Part shown: one piece after another, positions 7,161 through 14,331 of the stretch
Position numbering within the stretch: position 1 is the stretch's first letter
Layout of the letters: each line of letters starts with the position of its first letter
Source of the DNA: a candidate division KSB1 bacterium
GTDB taxonomy: Bacteria; Zhuqueibacterota; Zhuqueibacteria; JANLFK01; Oleimicrobiaceae
Assembly: GCA_024655945.1 (NCBI GenBank)
Contig: JANLFK010000008.1
Location: 1-64,000 of the forward strand
Direction: 5' to 3'
DNA length: 64,000 nt
The notes under the pieces: model-generated
Database searches by the model: none
Told to the model about the DNA's origin: nothing
The model's input: the letters and a program-made list of their open reading frames with translations, nothing else
Position numbers and translations under genes: made by a program

Positions 7161-7892
7161 CTACAGGTCACCCGGCACCGGCCGCAGCACAGTCTCTTCG
7201 GGCATGACGTCTGGAGGGGCAAAGCAAGCTGCCACTACTACCTGGGCCACGCTTTGCGGGCGCATCATCAGGGCCCGGCGCTCGTCTTCCGCCCCCCAGC
7301 CTGGCGTGTCCGTTGCCCCAGGAAAAACAGCCGTGACGCGTATCCCCTGCTTGCGCACCTCCATGCGCAGCACCTCGGTGAAGCCGAGCAGGCCATACTT
7401 TGCCGCACAATAGGCGGCACAACGCGCGTAAGGCCTCTTGCCCGCCACCGAGATGATGTTGATGATATGGCCGCTGCCCCGGCGAAGCATCCCCTCCAAG
7501 ACCGCCTTGGTGCAGAGAAATGCCCCGGTGAGGTTGACGGCAATCTGCTCCTGCCACTCCTCCAGGCTGGTCTTCGCCACCTCGGTAAAGCGCCAGACGC
7601 CGGCGTTGTTCACCAGGATGTCGATTTCCCCCCACACCTCGCGCACTTGGGCCACCAGCGCTGTGAGCTCATCGGGCTTGGTCACGTCTGCCGCAATGGA
7701 GAGCGCCTTTCCCCCCGCGCCGTTGATGGCGGCGGCCACTGCCTCAATCTGCGCCGCAGTGCGCGCCGAGAGCACAACGCGCAGGCCGCGCTGGGCCAAA
7801 GCTTCGGCCACCGCCCGCCCAATGCCTCGCCCTGCCCCTGTGACCCAGGCAATGCTCCCCTCACCGACTGCTCCAGACTCGCTACCCCTCAT
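7161..7892 (-). CDS. short-chain dehydrogenase/reductase, possibly sepiapterin reductase-like
   Basis: 243 residues with a complete classical SDR site: cofactor motif TGAGRGIG at residues 18-25, NNAG at 95-98, and catalytic Ser148, Tyr161 and Lys165 (YCAAK). Arg43 after the second strand (LSAR) suggests NADP(H). It begins 3 bp after GTP cyclohydrolase I, which itself follows a BH4-type PTPS. By position the natural role would be the third step of tetrahydrobiopterin synthesis, reduction of 6-pyruvoyl-tetrahydropterin. A PTR1/FolM-like pteridine reductase is also possible, since the cluster contains a thymidylate synthase-family gene whose normal product, dihydrofolate, must be re-reduced. The SDR family is too broad to decide from motifs alone. 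Confidence 0.85.
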   Translation of the reverse strand: MRGSESGAVGEGSIAWVTGAGRGIGRAVAEALAQRGLRVVLSARTAAQIEAVAAAINGAGGKALSIAADVTKPDELTALVAQVREVWGEIDILVNNAGVWRFTEVAKTSLEEWQEQIAVNLTGAFLCTKAVLEGMLRRGSGHIINIISVAGKRPYARCAAYCAAKYGLLGFTEVLRMEVRKQGIRVTAVFPGATDTPGWGAEDERRALMMRPQSVAQVVVAACFAPPDVMPEETVLRPVPGDL

Positions 7893-7895
7893 CGG

Positions 7896-8459
7896 CTATG
7901 CTCCGTGGCTGCGGATGAGCTCCATGAACTCCATGCGGGTGGCGCGCTCGCTCTGGAACACGCCGCGCATGGCGCTGGTGGTCATCACCGAGTTCTGCTT
8001 CTCCACACCGCGCATCATCATGCACAGGTGGCGCGCTTCGATGACCACTCCCACGCCATATGGCTCCAGATGCCTCCAGAGGGCATCGGCGATCTGCGTG
8101 GTCAGGCGCTCCTGCAACTGCAGCCGCCGCGCATACACGTCGACCACGCGGGGAATCTTGCTCACACCCACGATCCTCCCCTTGGGCAGGTAGCCCACGT
8201 GACATCGCCCGAAAAAGGGGAGCATGTGGTGCTCGCACAGGCTAAAGACCTCGATATCCTTGACGATGACCATCTCGTCGTAGCGTTCGTCAAAGATGGC
8301 CTTTTGTAAGATCTCCTCGGGATCCTGCGCGTAGCCCTGAGAGAGAAAGGTCAGTGCCTTCTCCACCCGCTCTGAGGTCCTTTGCAGGCCCGGGCGCGAG
8401 GGGTCTTCGCCCAATGCACGCAACATGGCATCCACCAGGTCCCGGATCCTCTCCGCCAT
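7896..8459 (-). CDS. folE: GTP cyclohydrolase I
   Basis: 187 residues from the ATG at 8459, which follows GGAGAG; the longer open frame upstream is a shadow of the PTPS gene. The zinc ligands Cys75 and His78 (CEHHMLPF) and Cys146 (RHLCMMMRG) are present. So are the conserved KIPRVVDVYARRLQLQERLT block and QNSVMTTSAMRG near the C-terminus. It converts GTP to 7,8-dihydroneopterin triphosphate, the entry step for folate, biopterin and queuosine precursors. It sits 4 bp after the PTPS gene and 3 bp before the SDR gene, so the three should be made together. Confidence 0.95.
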   Translation of the reverse strand: MAERIRDLVDAMLRALGEDPSRPGLQRTSERVEKALTFLSQGYAQDPEEILQKAIFDERYDEMVIVKDIEVFSLCEHHMLPFFGRCHVGYLPKGRIVGVSKIPRVVDVYARRLQLQERLTTQIADALWRHLEPYGVGVVIEARHLCMMMRGVEKQNSVMTTSAMRGVFQSERATRMEFMELIRSHGA

Positions 8460-8463
8460 GCAG

Positions 8464-8871
8464 TCACTCTCCTCTGTAGAATGCGCTATTGTGCTCGGAC
8501 TCGTGCACGCGCACCTCGTAGAGTCGGCCGCGCGGCAACTTGTCGCAGAGCACTTCCCAAAAGCGCTTTGCCAAATTCTCAGCCGTGGGGATGACTCCTT
8601 GCAGGAAGTCCACCTGATAGTTGAGAAACTTGTGGTCCACCTTCTTGATGAGCTCTTCCTCGACGAGGTGGCCGAGCGCGCCGAGGTCGAGCACCATGCC
8701 GTCGTGCGGATCTGGCTCACCGCATACCGTGACCTCCACCGTGTAGTTGTGACCATGCCCCATGGGGTTGTTGCACACGCCATAGACCTGCCTGTTTTCC
8801 TCGTCGCTCAGCTGCGGGTTATGCAACCGGTGCGCCGCGCTGAACGAAGCCTTGCGCGTAATGTACACCAT
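8464..8871 (-). CDS. 6-pyruvoyl-tetrahydropterin synthase family protein (BH4-type spacing)
   Basis: 135 residues. Zinc ligands are His14, His39 and His41. The catalytic cysteine Cys33 lies in CNNPMGHGHNY, which gives C-x5-HGH. That spacing is the one in tetrahydrobiopterin-making PTPS, whereas the queuosine enzyme QueD has C-x3-HGH. The later motif VDHKFLNY carries the catalytic His. It should remove triphosphate from dihydroneopterin triphosphate and rearrange the side chain. Its neighbours support a biopterin-type pathway: folE begins 4 bp downstream, then an SDR. A glycosyltransferase gene ends 3 bp upstream. Annotation pipelines would probably label it queD; the motif spacing argues against that. 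Confidence 0.88.
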   Translation of the reverse strand: MVYITRKASFSAAHRLHNPQLSDEENRQVYGVCNNPMGHGHNYTVEVTVCGEPDPHDGMVLDLGALGHLVEEELIKKVDHKFLNYQVDFLQGVIPTAENLAKRFWEVLCDKLPRGRLYEVRVHESEHNSAFYRGE

Positions 8872-8874
8872 AAC

Positions 8875-9558
8875 CTACACCTCGCCGGTCTTGGGGGCCG
8901 AAAGCGATTCCGGGGAACGGCGCACGATCTTGCACGTGCGGTCTTCTGGTTCCAAGTGGTAGCGGTAGGTCGGCCACTCCACCTTCACCACGCGGAAACG
9001 CTGTTCGGCGCGGGCTAAGAAGTCCGACTCAGAGGAGTACGGGAGCAATCTCAAGCCGCCGAGAGCGACGAAGACGCTCCTTTTGCCGAAAAGGGTGGCG
9101 CCGATGCAGCAGTCCCGCAAGTGAATGAGGCGCGATGGGTCGCGCGCGTCCACCACGTAGTGATCGCGTTCGTCTCCCAGCAGCTCCACGCCGCCATGGA
9201 GCAGGTCCACCTCCGGGTGCGAGACCAGGTAGGCGACGCGCACCGCCAAATGCTCGGGCAAGTACTCATCGTCGGCGTCGATGAAGGTGAGGAAAGGGGC
9301 GCTGCTGTGGGCAATGCCCGCGTTGCGCGCCTGCGCCAGCCCGCCGTGTTGCAGCGGCAGGTAGGCGATGCGCTCGTCCTCCGCGAGCAACGCCGCCATC
9401 AGGCGGCGCGTGTGGTCAGTGCTGCCGTCGTCTACCACCAGCAGCCGCCAGTGCCGATACGTCTGCCCGCGCACGGAGGCAATGGCCCGCTCGATGAGGT
9501 GGGCCCGGTTGTAGCTAGACAGCACAATGTCGACCTGCTCTGGCACTCCTCTTCTCAC
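8875..9558 (-). CDS. GT2-family glycosyltransferase
   Basis: 227 residues with the GT-A fold. The N-terminal strand is VDIVLSSYNR, the nucleotide-sugar motif VVDDGSTD is near residues 40-47, and the metal-binding DADDEY is near residue 95. The single acceptor domain is compact (GGLRLLPYSSESDFLAR). No membrane segment is present, so it acts in the cytoplasm. It is the first gene after the promoter at 9588-9616 and ends 3 bp before the PTPS gene. GT2 enzymes usually build surface polysaccharides. A pterin substrate would fit the known occurrence of glycosylated pterins in cyanobacteria and green sulfur bacteria. That function is inferred only from position. Confidence 0.85.
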   Translation of the reverse strand: MRRGVPEQVDIVLSSYNRAHLIERAIASVRGQTYRHWRLLVVDDGSTDHTRRLMAALLAEDERIAYLPLQHGGLAQARNAGIAHSSAPFLTFIDADDEYLPEHLAVRVAYLVSHPEVDLLHGGVELLGDERDHYVVDARDPSRLIHLRDCCIGATLFGKRSVFVALGGLRLLPYSSESDFLARAEQRFRVVKVEWPTYRYHLEPEDRTCKIVRRSPESLSAPKTGEV

Positions 9559-9587
9559 CCACTCTCACAGTGACCTTTGCCAGCTGC

Positions 9588-9616
9588 AATATAGCAAAAT
9601 CCCCTGAGGACGACAA
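9588..9616 (-). promoter_or_regulatory. promoter of the pterin/GatD operon
   Basis: Read on the minus strand: TTGTCG (9616-9611), a 17-bp spacer, then TATATT (9593-9588). It lies 30 bp before the glycosyltransferase start and is the only good candidate between that gene and the M14 gene. Confidence 0.6.
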
Positions 9617-9657
9617 GGCCAAAGTCCGCTCATAAGCGGCAGTTTCGGGTTTGCGCC

Positions 9658-11415
9658 TCAGAGCACTATCTGCTTCTCAGCGATGCCAGCCTTCAGGCCT
9701 TCAAAGCGAATGACTGCGGTGCCTTTGCCCTGCACGACCCATTCAATCTGCACGTCATCGTACCCGCCGATGCCGGAGGTGAGGCGCACCTTCTCCGGAT
9801 GGCGTGGCACCGGCTCCACCGGCCCCAAGTAGCGGTCGCGCACAAAACCGGCAGAGATGACCTTCAAACCCTTGCCGGAAATAGTCACCCAGTCGGGGCG
9901 CTGCAGCTTGCGCCGCGCTGCTTGCTGGGAGATGGTAGGAATGGCGCGCGTGTTGGCCAGCGTGACGCGCACTCTGTGCAGACCCTCGCCCAATGAGCTC
10001 CGCTCCACCTCGCGGATTTCCACCAGTGGCAGCTGATCGGCATGGTAAAGGGTGAAGGCACAGTTCCTGTGACAGAGCTCTTCCAGCAAGAATCCCGGGT
10101 TAACGCGGCTGCTCCACTTGCGCCACCCCCCGATCTCGATGTCACCGTAGGTGGGGTGTTTGTAGGGATGCCACGGGACAAACATCGCACCTAACTCCAC
10201 AAGGTCGTTGAACTCCAGACGGCGTTTGTCGGCTTCTGCGCCCCGACGCCGCGGCCTCTGCTCGTCCCCTTGTTCCGCCTCCCCGAAATACGGCCTGGTG
10301 CTGAACAGCTCATTGGTGAACGAAAAGATGCCCAGCCCTTCGTAGGTCCAGTTCACGAAGCCGCCGTGCACGGTGTACAGGTCTTTCCAAATGGTGAGGT
10401 AACGATAGAACGGGAGGATCTTCTCGCCCTTCTGGCCGATGAGGTCATAGGTGCGCAGGTCGGCGCCGGGCGGGTCACCGCGCTCCTCGGCGCCGGGGCC
10501 ACGCAGGATCATCCCCCCGGAATTGTGATAGGCTTGCACGCCCGCGATGTTGGGGTGGGCCAGAACAAACTCAGCCACAGCCCGGCTCTCCGGCAGGGAA
10601 AGCGGATAGTCGCCTGCGCCGCTCTGAATGTAGTTGGGCTGCCAGTCGGTAGGCCAGTTGCGGTTCGGGTCGTACCCGCCTGGTCCGTCCTCGTTGATGC
10701 GTCCGTCGCCGTCATTGTCGATCCCTTCCAGGCCCAGCATGATATAGTCCCCCACTTGCCCAGGCTCGACTCGCTCCATGAGTCGCGGATCCTGCGAGCT
10801 GACGCGGTAGTCGCCGTAGGGCACCTTCTTGCGCATTTGCAGGATTTCCCCGTCGCCGTCCAGGTCGTCATAGCCGTCCTCATCGTACAGGCCATCGTTG
10901 TCGTTGTCGGTGGGCTTGAGGCCGCTGCGCGAAGAGCTGGAGGTATTGGGCTGGTCGAACCACCATGCCCGGCCGTCTGGGTTCACCGTGGGGAGAATGT
11001 AAAAGACCCGGCGGTCCACCAGTCCGGTCACCTTGTCGAGAGCGCCATAGTTCTCCATGAGGTACCAGATGGTGTACAAGCAGACTTCGCCGCCCTGGAT
11101 CTCGTTGCCGTGGATGTTGCCATCGATGTACATGGCCGCCTTGGCCATCTCCGGGCCGGTGTCCGGGTTGTTGATGGTCATCGCCCAGATATCCCGCCCC
11201 TGATAGCTCTTGCCGATGGATTTCAGGGAGAGGAATTTGGGGTAGGCCTTTTGCAGTGTCTTTAGCGCCTCCGTCAACTGCTCGTAGCTGTAGTACCGGT
11301 TAAACGCAAGGTTCACCTTGTGGGCCTTGGCTTGCCCAAACACGAAAGTCACGGGGGATGCCCCCCAGAAGAGGGCAGCACAGATGAGCGCCGCCAAAAG
11401 ATTCGGTCTTCTCAT
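9658..11415 (-). CDS. secreted M14 zinc carboxypeptidase
   Basis: 585 residues with a signal peptide (residues 1-27). The M14 site is complete: zinc ligands His102 and Glu105 (NIHGNE) and His297 (QAYHNSGG), substrate-binding Asn251-Arg252 (YDPNRNWP), and general base Glu369 (SFTNELF). Between strands there is an acidic insert (about residues 168-244) with DNDNDGLYDEDGYDD, DGDGE and GIDNDGDGRINEDG. These look like dockerin or thrombospondin-3-type calcium-binding loops. A beta-rich C-terminal domain (about residues 430-585) follows the catalytic part. It should trim C-terminal residues from peptides outside the cytoplasm. Thirty-two bases upstream is a paralog lacking these active-site residues. 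No type IX sorting domain is present. Confidence 0.9.
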   Translation of the reverse strand: MRRPNLLAALICAALFWGASPVTFVFGQAKAHKVNLAFNRYYSYEQLTEALKTLQKAYPKFLSLKSIGKSYQGRDIWAMTINNPDTGPEMAKAAMYIDGNIHGNEIQGGEVCLYTIWYLMENYGALDKVTGLVDRRVFYILPTVNPDGRAWWFDQPNTSSSSRSGLKPTDNDNDGLYDEDGYDDLDGDGEILQMRKKVPYGDYRVSSQDPRLMERVEPGQVGDYIMLGLEGIDNDGDGRINEDGPGGYDPNRNWPTDWQPNYIQSGAGDYPLSLPESRAVAEFVLAHPNIAGVQAYHNSGGMILRGPGAEERGDPPGADLRTYDLIGQKGEKILPFYRYLTIWKDLYTVHGGFVNWTYEGLGIFSFTNELFSTRPYFGEAEQGDEQRPRRRGAEADKRRLEFNDLVELGAMFVPWHPYKHPTYGDIEIGGWRKWSSRVNPGFLLEELCHRNCAFTLYHADQLPLVEIREVERSSLGEGLHRVRVTLANTRAIPTISQQAARRKLQRPDWVTISGKGLKVISAGFVRDRYLGPVEPVPRHPEKVRLTSGIGGYDDVQIEWVVQGKGTAVIRFEGLKAGIAEKQIVL

Positions 11416-11447
11416 TGCTCTCTGCTCCTATTGCCTTGCTCCGCCTG

Positions 11448-13295
11448 TTAGCGGACGATGATGTCCTGATATGCCTGACCAGCTTTTTCCGAGATCACCT
11501 CGAGGCGAGCCTTACTGCCTGGCGTTGCCTTGACCAGCCATTCGTAGCGTTCTCGTTTGCCGGAGCCTTCCAGTGTCGGCAACCTCACCACGCCAGAGCC
11601 GGTGAGGAGCTCGCCTTTTTCCAGGGTGAGCTTGACCAAGGTGGGCTTCACCCCTAGGCAGCGCACCCCTTGTGTGAGTGCAGTGGGGAAAAAGCCCTTG
11701 TTCTCCACCTCCGCCTTGATGGTGAATACGCCGCCGCCATGGGCCTTCACTTCCGTCTTGGCAATGGCGATCTCCGGGCAAAGCTCAGCCAGGCACATGG
11801 CGAACTTGGCGTGCGTGCGTCCCAATTCGGCGATGCGCGCCGGTGGCGGATTGATTTTCAGGAGCGGGTCCAGACCACCTATCTCGACCTCACCCAAAGT
11901 CGGATGTTTGTAGGGCGTCCAGGGGACGAATCCTTTGCCGCCGAGCTCCTTGTCCGCCCACTTCAGCCATATGACATCGTCGCTTTCCTCGCTTCGCCGC
12001 TCCCGGCCGCGCGGCCCCAGCGGCTCGCCCATGAGTTCGCGCCTCCGCTCAGGCCGGCGCATGCTATCGGGGGCCGCCTCTCGCTGGCGAGCAGGACGCT
12101 CCTCCTTCATCTCCGGCAGCGTCCACACCTTCGCCGAGAAGGAGGGCACGCCGTACTGGAAATAGCCCCACTCGTAGAAGGCACCCCGTGGCTTGGGCTT
12201 CTCCTTTGCCCGATCCTCATCGATGCCCACCAGCTCCTTGTACCGCCTGCTCACCTCCTGGAAGTAGGGCACGTCCTGGCTCAGCACTGCGGTGGGCGCC
12301 TTGCGCTCGAACATGCGGCGCATCTGCCCGCGAGTCATCCCGGAGGGAAACTCAAAGCCGCGGCGGCCGCCGGCGAATTGCGCAAAGTCTGGCTCCTGTT
12401 CCCGTTCTCCGGTGGCACGCGCCTGCGGTGGCGTGAGCAGATTGTCGTAGGCTCCGTAGGCAAGAATCACGGCGATGTTGCGGTGCGCTAAGACAAAGTC
12501 GACAAGCGCTCTGCTTTCCACCTCGCTGAGGGCATGCAGCCCGGCGCCCAGGGTATGTTCCGGATAGGCGTGGGGGAAGTTCATGTCGAGGTCAACGCCG
12601 CCGGCAGCATCCTCGTTATACTGCTCGTCGCCGTCGTTGTCCACTCCTTCGGTGTACACCTTGTAGACTCCCCTCTCACCCTTTGCCCGGTCGGCCACCT
12701 TGAGCAGCCGAGGTTCTGCCGGATCAGGGAGATAGTCCCCCTCCGGGTCTTTGACCCGCATCAGTGTGATGAGCCCATCGCCGTTCAGGTCCTCTGGGCC
12801 GTCTTCATCGGCCACATCATCAAAGTCGTCATCCCAGGGCGTGGCGTTGGTGGTGCGCGCCCACACCGCTTTGCCGAACAGCGTCTCGGCACCGTCGGGG
12901 TTCAGGCGCGGCACCAGGTAGAAGGTCCGCTTCTCCAGCAGGGAACGGACCGAGTCATTCCCCGCACAGGTGGTTACCAGATGCTCGATCGTGTAGAGGG
13001 CCACCTCACTGCCGACGAGGTGGTTGGCCTCCATGTTGGCGACCACCAGCACTGCTGGCCGGCGGTCTGGGTCGCCACCCTTGGCCGCCAGCCGCACCAC
13101 CCACAGCTCGCGCCCCTCCCTGCTGCGGCCGATGCTCTGCAGCTCGACGAGGTCGCGATGGGTGGCTGCCAGTTGCTTCAGGCTCGTGGTGAGCTCGTCG
13201 TAGTTGTGGTAGCGCTCGAACGAGATGCCCCCTGCCAGCACAAAGGCTGGAAACAGGCCCAGCGCCGCCATCGCCATCCAGACTTTCACACGCAT
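11448..13295 (-). CDS. M14 carboxypeptidase paralog with destroyed active site (probable pseudoenzyme)
   Basis: 615 residues with a signal peptide (residues 1-21). It aligns along its length with the next gene. The zinc motif NIHGNE is NMEANH here, so His and Glu are exchanged (Glu89, His92). The third ligand His is Gly281 (LAYGAYD). Substrate-binding Asn-Arg is Asp237-Met238 (VDLDMNFP). The general base Glu is Lys389 (SFSAKVW). The acidic calcium-like loops (DDDFDDVADEDG, NGDG, GVDNDGDEQYNEDA) and the C-terminal beta domain are kept. An Arg/Glu-rich insert occupies about residues 395-440. The reading frame is intact and the fold appears maintained, so it is not an ordinary decaying gene. A binding or regulatory role beside the active paralog is an inference. 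Confidence 0.85.
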   Translation of the reverse strand: MRVKVWMAMAALGLFPAFVLAGGISFERYHNYDELTTSLKQLAATHRDLVELQSIGRSREGRELWVVRLAAKGGDPDRRPAVLVVANMEANHLVGSEVALYTIEHLVTTCAGNDSVRSLLEKRTFYLVPRLNPDGAETLFGKAVWARTTNATPWDDDFDDVADEDGPEDLNGDGLITLMRVKDPEGDYLPDPAEPRLLKVADRAKGERGVYKVYTEGVDNDGDEQYNEDAAGGVDLDMNFPHAYPEHTLGAGLHALSEVESRALVDFVLAHRNIAVILAYGAYDNLLTPPQARATGEREQEPDFAQFAGGRRGFEFPSGMTRGQMRRMFERKAPTAVLSQDVPYFQEVSRRYKELVGIDEDRAKEKPKPRGAFYEWGYFQYGVPSFSAKVWTLPEMKEERPARQREAAPDSMRRPERRRELMGEPLGPRGRERRSEESDDVIWLKWADKELGGKGFVPWTPYKHPTLGEVEIGGLDPLLKINPPPARIAELGRTHAKFAMCLAELCPEIAIAKTEVKAHGGGVFTIKAEVENKGFFPTALTQGVRCLGVKPTLVKLTLEKGELLTGSGVVRLPTLEGSGKRERYEWLVKATPGSKARLEVISEKAGQAYQDIIVR

Positions 13296-13379
13296 GTTCC
13301 TTTCACCTCCCGTTTCCGTTCAACTCCTCAGCACTCTTGTCTCTCGAAACGCCGCCCTGGTGTTGCGCAAGGCAATTTC

Positions 13380-14255
13380 TCATCTCAGCACAGTGAGAAC
13401 CCCCTGCCGGCGCTTGAAGGGCAATTTCAGGTAACTCACCCCCGGCGTGGACGTGACGCCAAGACTCGCCAGCAGCTCATCGGGGAGCGAGCTTTGCGGG
13501 ACGAGCACATAGGGCACCACTTCGTACCTTCCTGCCGGCAGGGCACCTTTGGCCAGGTAGAACCCTCCGCTCCAGGAGCGCCCCTCAGGGGTGATTGTAT
13601 CCGGAACCAACGGCGCCAGCAGGGCCCCAAGGCTCTCCTGCGGGATGAGCTGCACATTGCTTCCAGGGTCAAGCCCCCGGATGAGAAGCAGCGCCGCCGG
13701 GCCAGCCCGGCGGTTGGGCAGCAGCACCGGCAGGCTGTCCATATCGGCGCGCAGCGTCACGGTGACCACAATTGTCGTGCCCTGAAAGCTTCCCGGAGAG
13801 ACATCGCCTCCGACAGCCGGCGGAAAGGAGTCCGGCTGCACCTCGGTTGTCACGCTCAACAACCTGGGCAGGATCACGGGCCGCCGCAGGGCCCCCTCCG
13901 CGTCGATGTCCCCATATCCCGGCACTATCATGCCGTTGCGGAGCACCACCTCAGCCGTCCGCAGCGCGTAGTTGCCGAGGTAGAAGAAAAGGCGAAAGCT
14001 CCCGGTCACCCCTGTGCCGGCTTGCGCGCCCGTGGTCGACAGAAAAAGGCGAAATTCCCCCCGCCCGTCTGTCCAGGTACCTGCGGCAAAGTGCTCAAGC
14101 CACACATACACGCCTTCTGGCGAGGAGCCATCCTGGAGCAATACCTGCCCCCGGATCTCCGCACCGGGCGCCTCTATCTGGTCGTCCCCAAAGGGATTGT
14201 GCGTACAGCTACTTGCCACTGCACACACGAGAAGGAAAAGGCGCCATTGCCGCAT
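13380..14255 (-). CDS. lipoprotein with carboxypeptidase-regulatory-like domain
   Basis: About 291 residues from the ATG at 14255, chosen because it gives a lipoprotein signal (MRQWRLFLLVCAVASSC); the frame is open to 14342 and overlaps the receptor gene. After the lipidated Cys comes IRGQVLLQDGSSPEGVYVWLE followed by GTWTDGRGEFRLFL, the pattern of a CarboxypepD_reg-like beta sandwich. This is the same type of domain as at the N-terminus of the TonB-dependent receptor beside it. The remaining 200 residues are beta-rich and unrecognised. It follows the receptor gene by about 80 bp and may be its surface or periplasmic partner. No SusD-like features are present. Confidence 0.65.
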   Translation of the reverse strand: MRQWRLFLLVCAVASSCTHNPFGDDQIEAPGAEIRGQVLLQDGSSPEGVYVWLEHFAAGTWTDGRGEFRLFLSTTGAQAGTGVTGSFRLFFYLGNYALRTAEVVLRNGMIVPGYGDIDAEGALRRPVILPRLLSVTTEVQPDSFPPAVGGDVSPGSFQGTTIVVTVTLRADMDSLPVLLPNRRAGPAALLLIRGLDPGSNVQLIPQESLGALLAPLVPDTITPEGRSWSGGFYLAKGALPAGRYEVVPYVLVPQSSLPDELLASLGVTSTPGVSYLKLPFKRRQGVLTVLR

Positions 14256-14331
14256 GGGCCGAGGCCTTTCACCCTCCCCTGCTCTCACGAAACAACAGAA
14301 GCTGGCCATTACTCGGCGGCGGCTCTGCATG

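Noticed and set aside
5526-8309. 927-codon plus-strand open frame
   Set aside because: It lies antisense to gatD, the SDR gene and folE. The His/Ala/Val-rich translation is typical of the reverse strand of GC-rich genes, and no domain is visible.
11448-13295. Calling the second M14 gene a decaying pseudogene
   Set aside because: The frame is intact over 615 codons, the signal peptide and calcium-like loops are preserved, and substitutions concentrate on catalytic positions, which points to a maintained pseudoenzyme.
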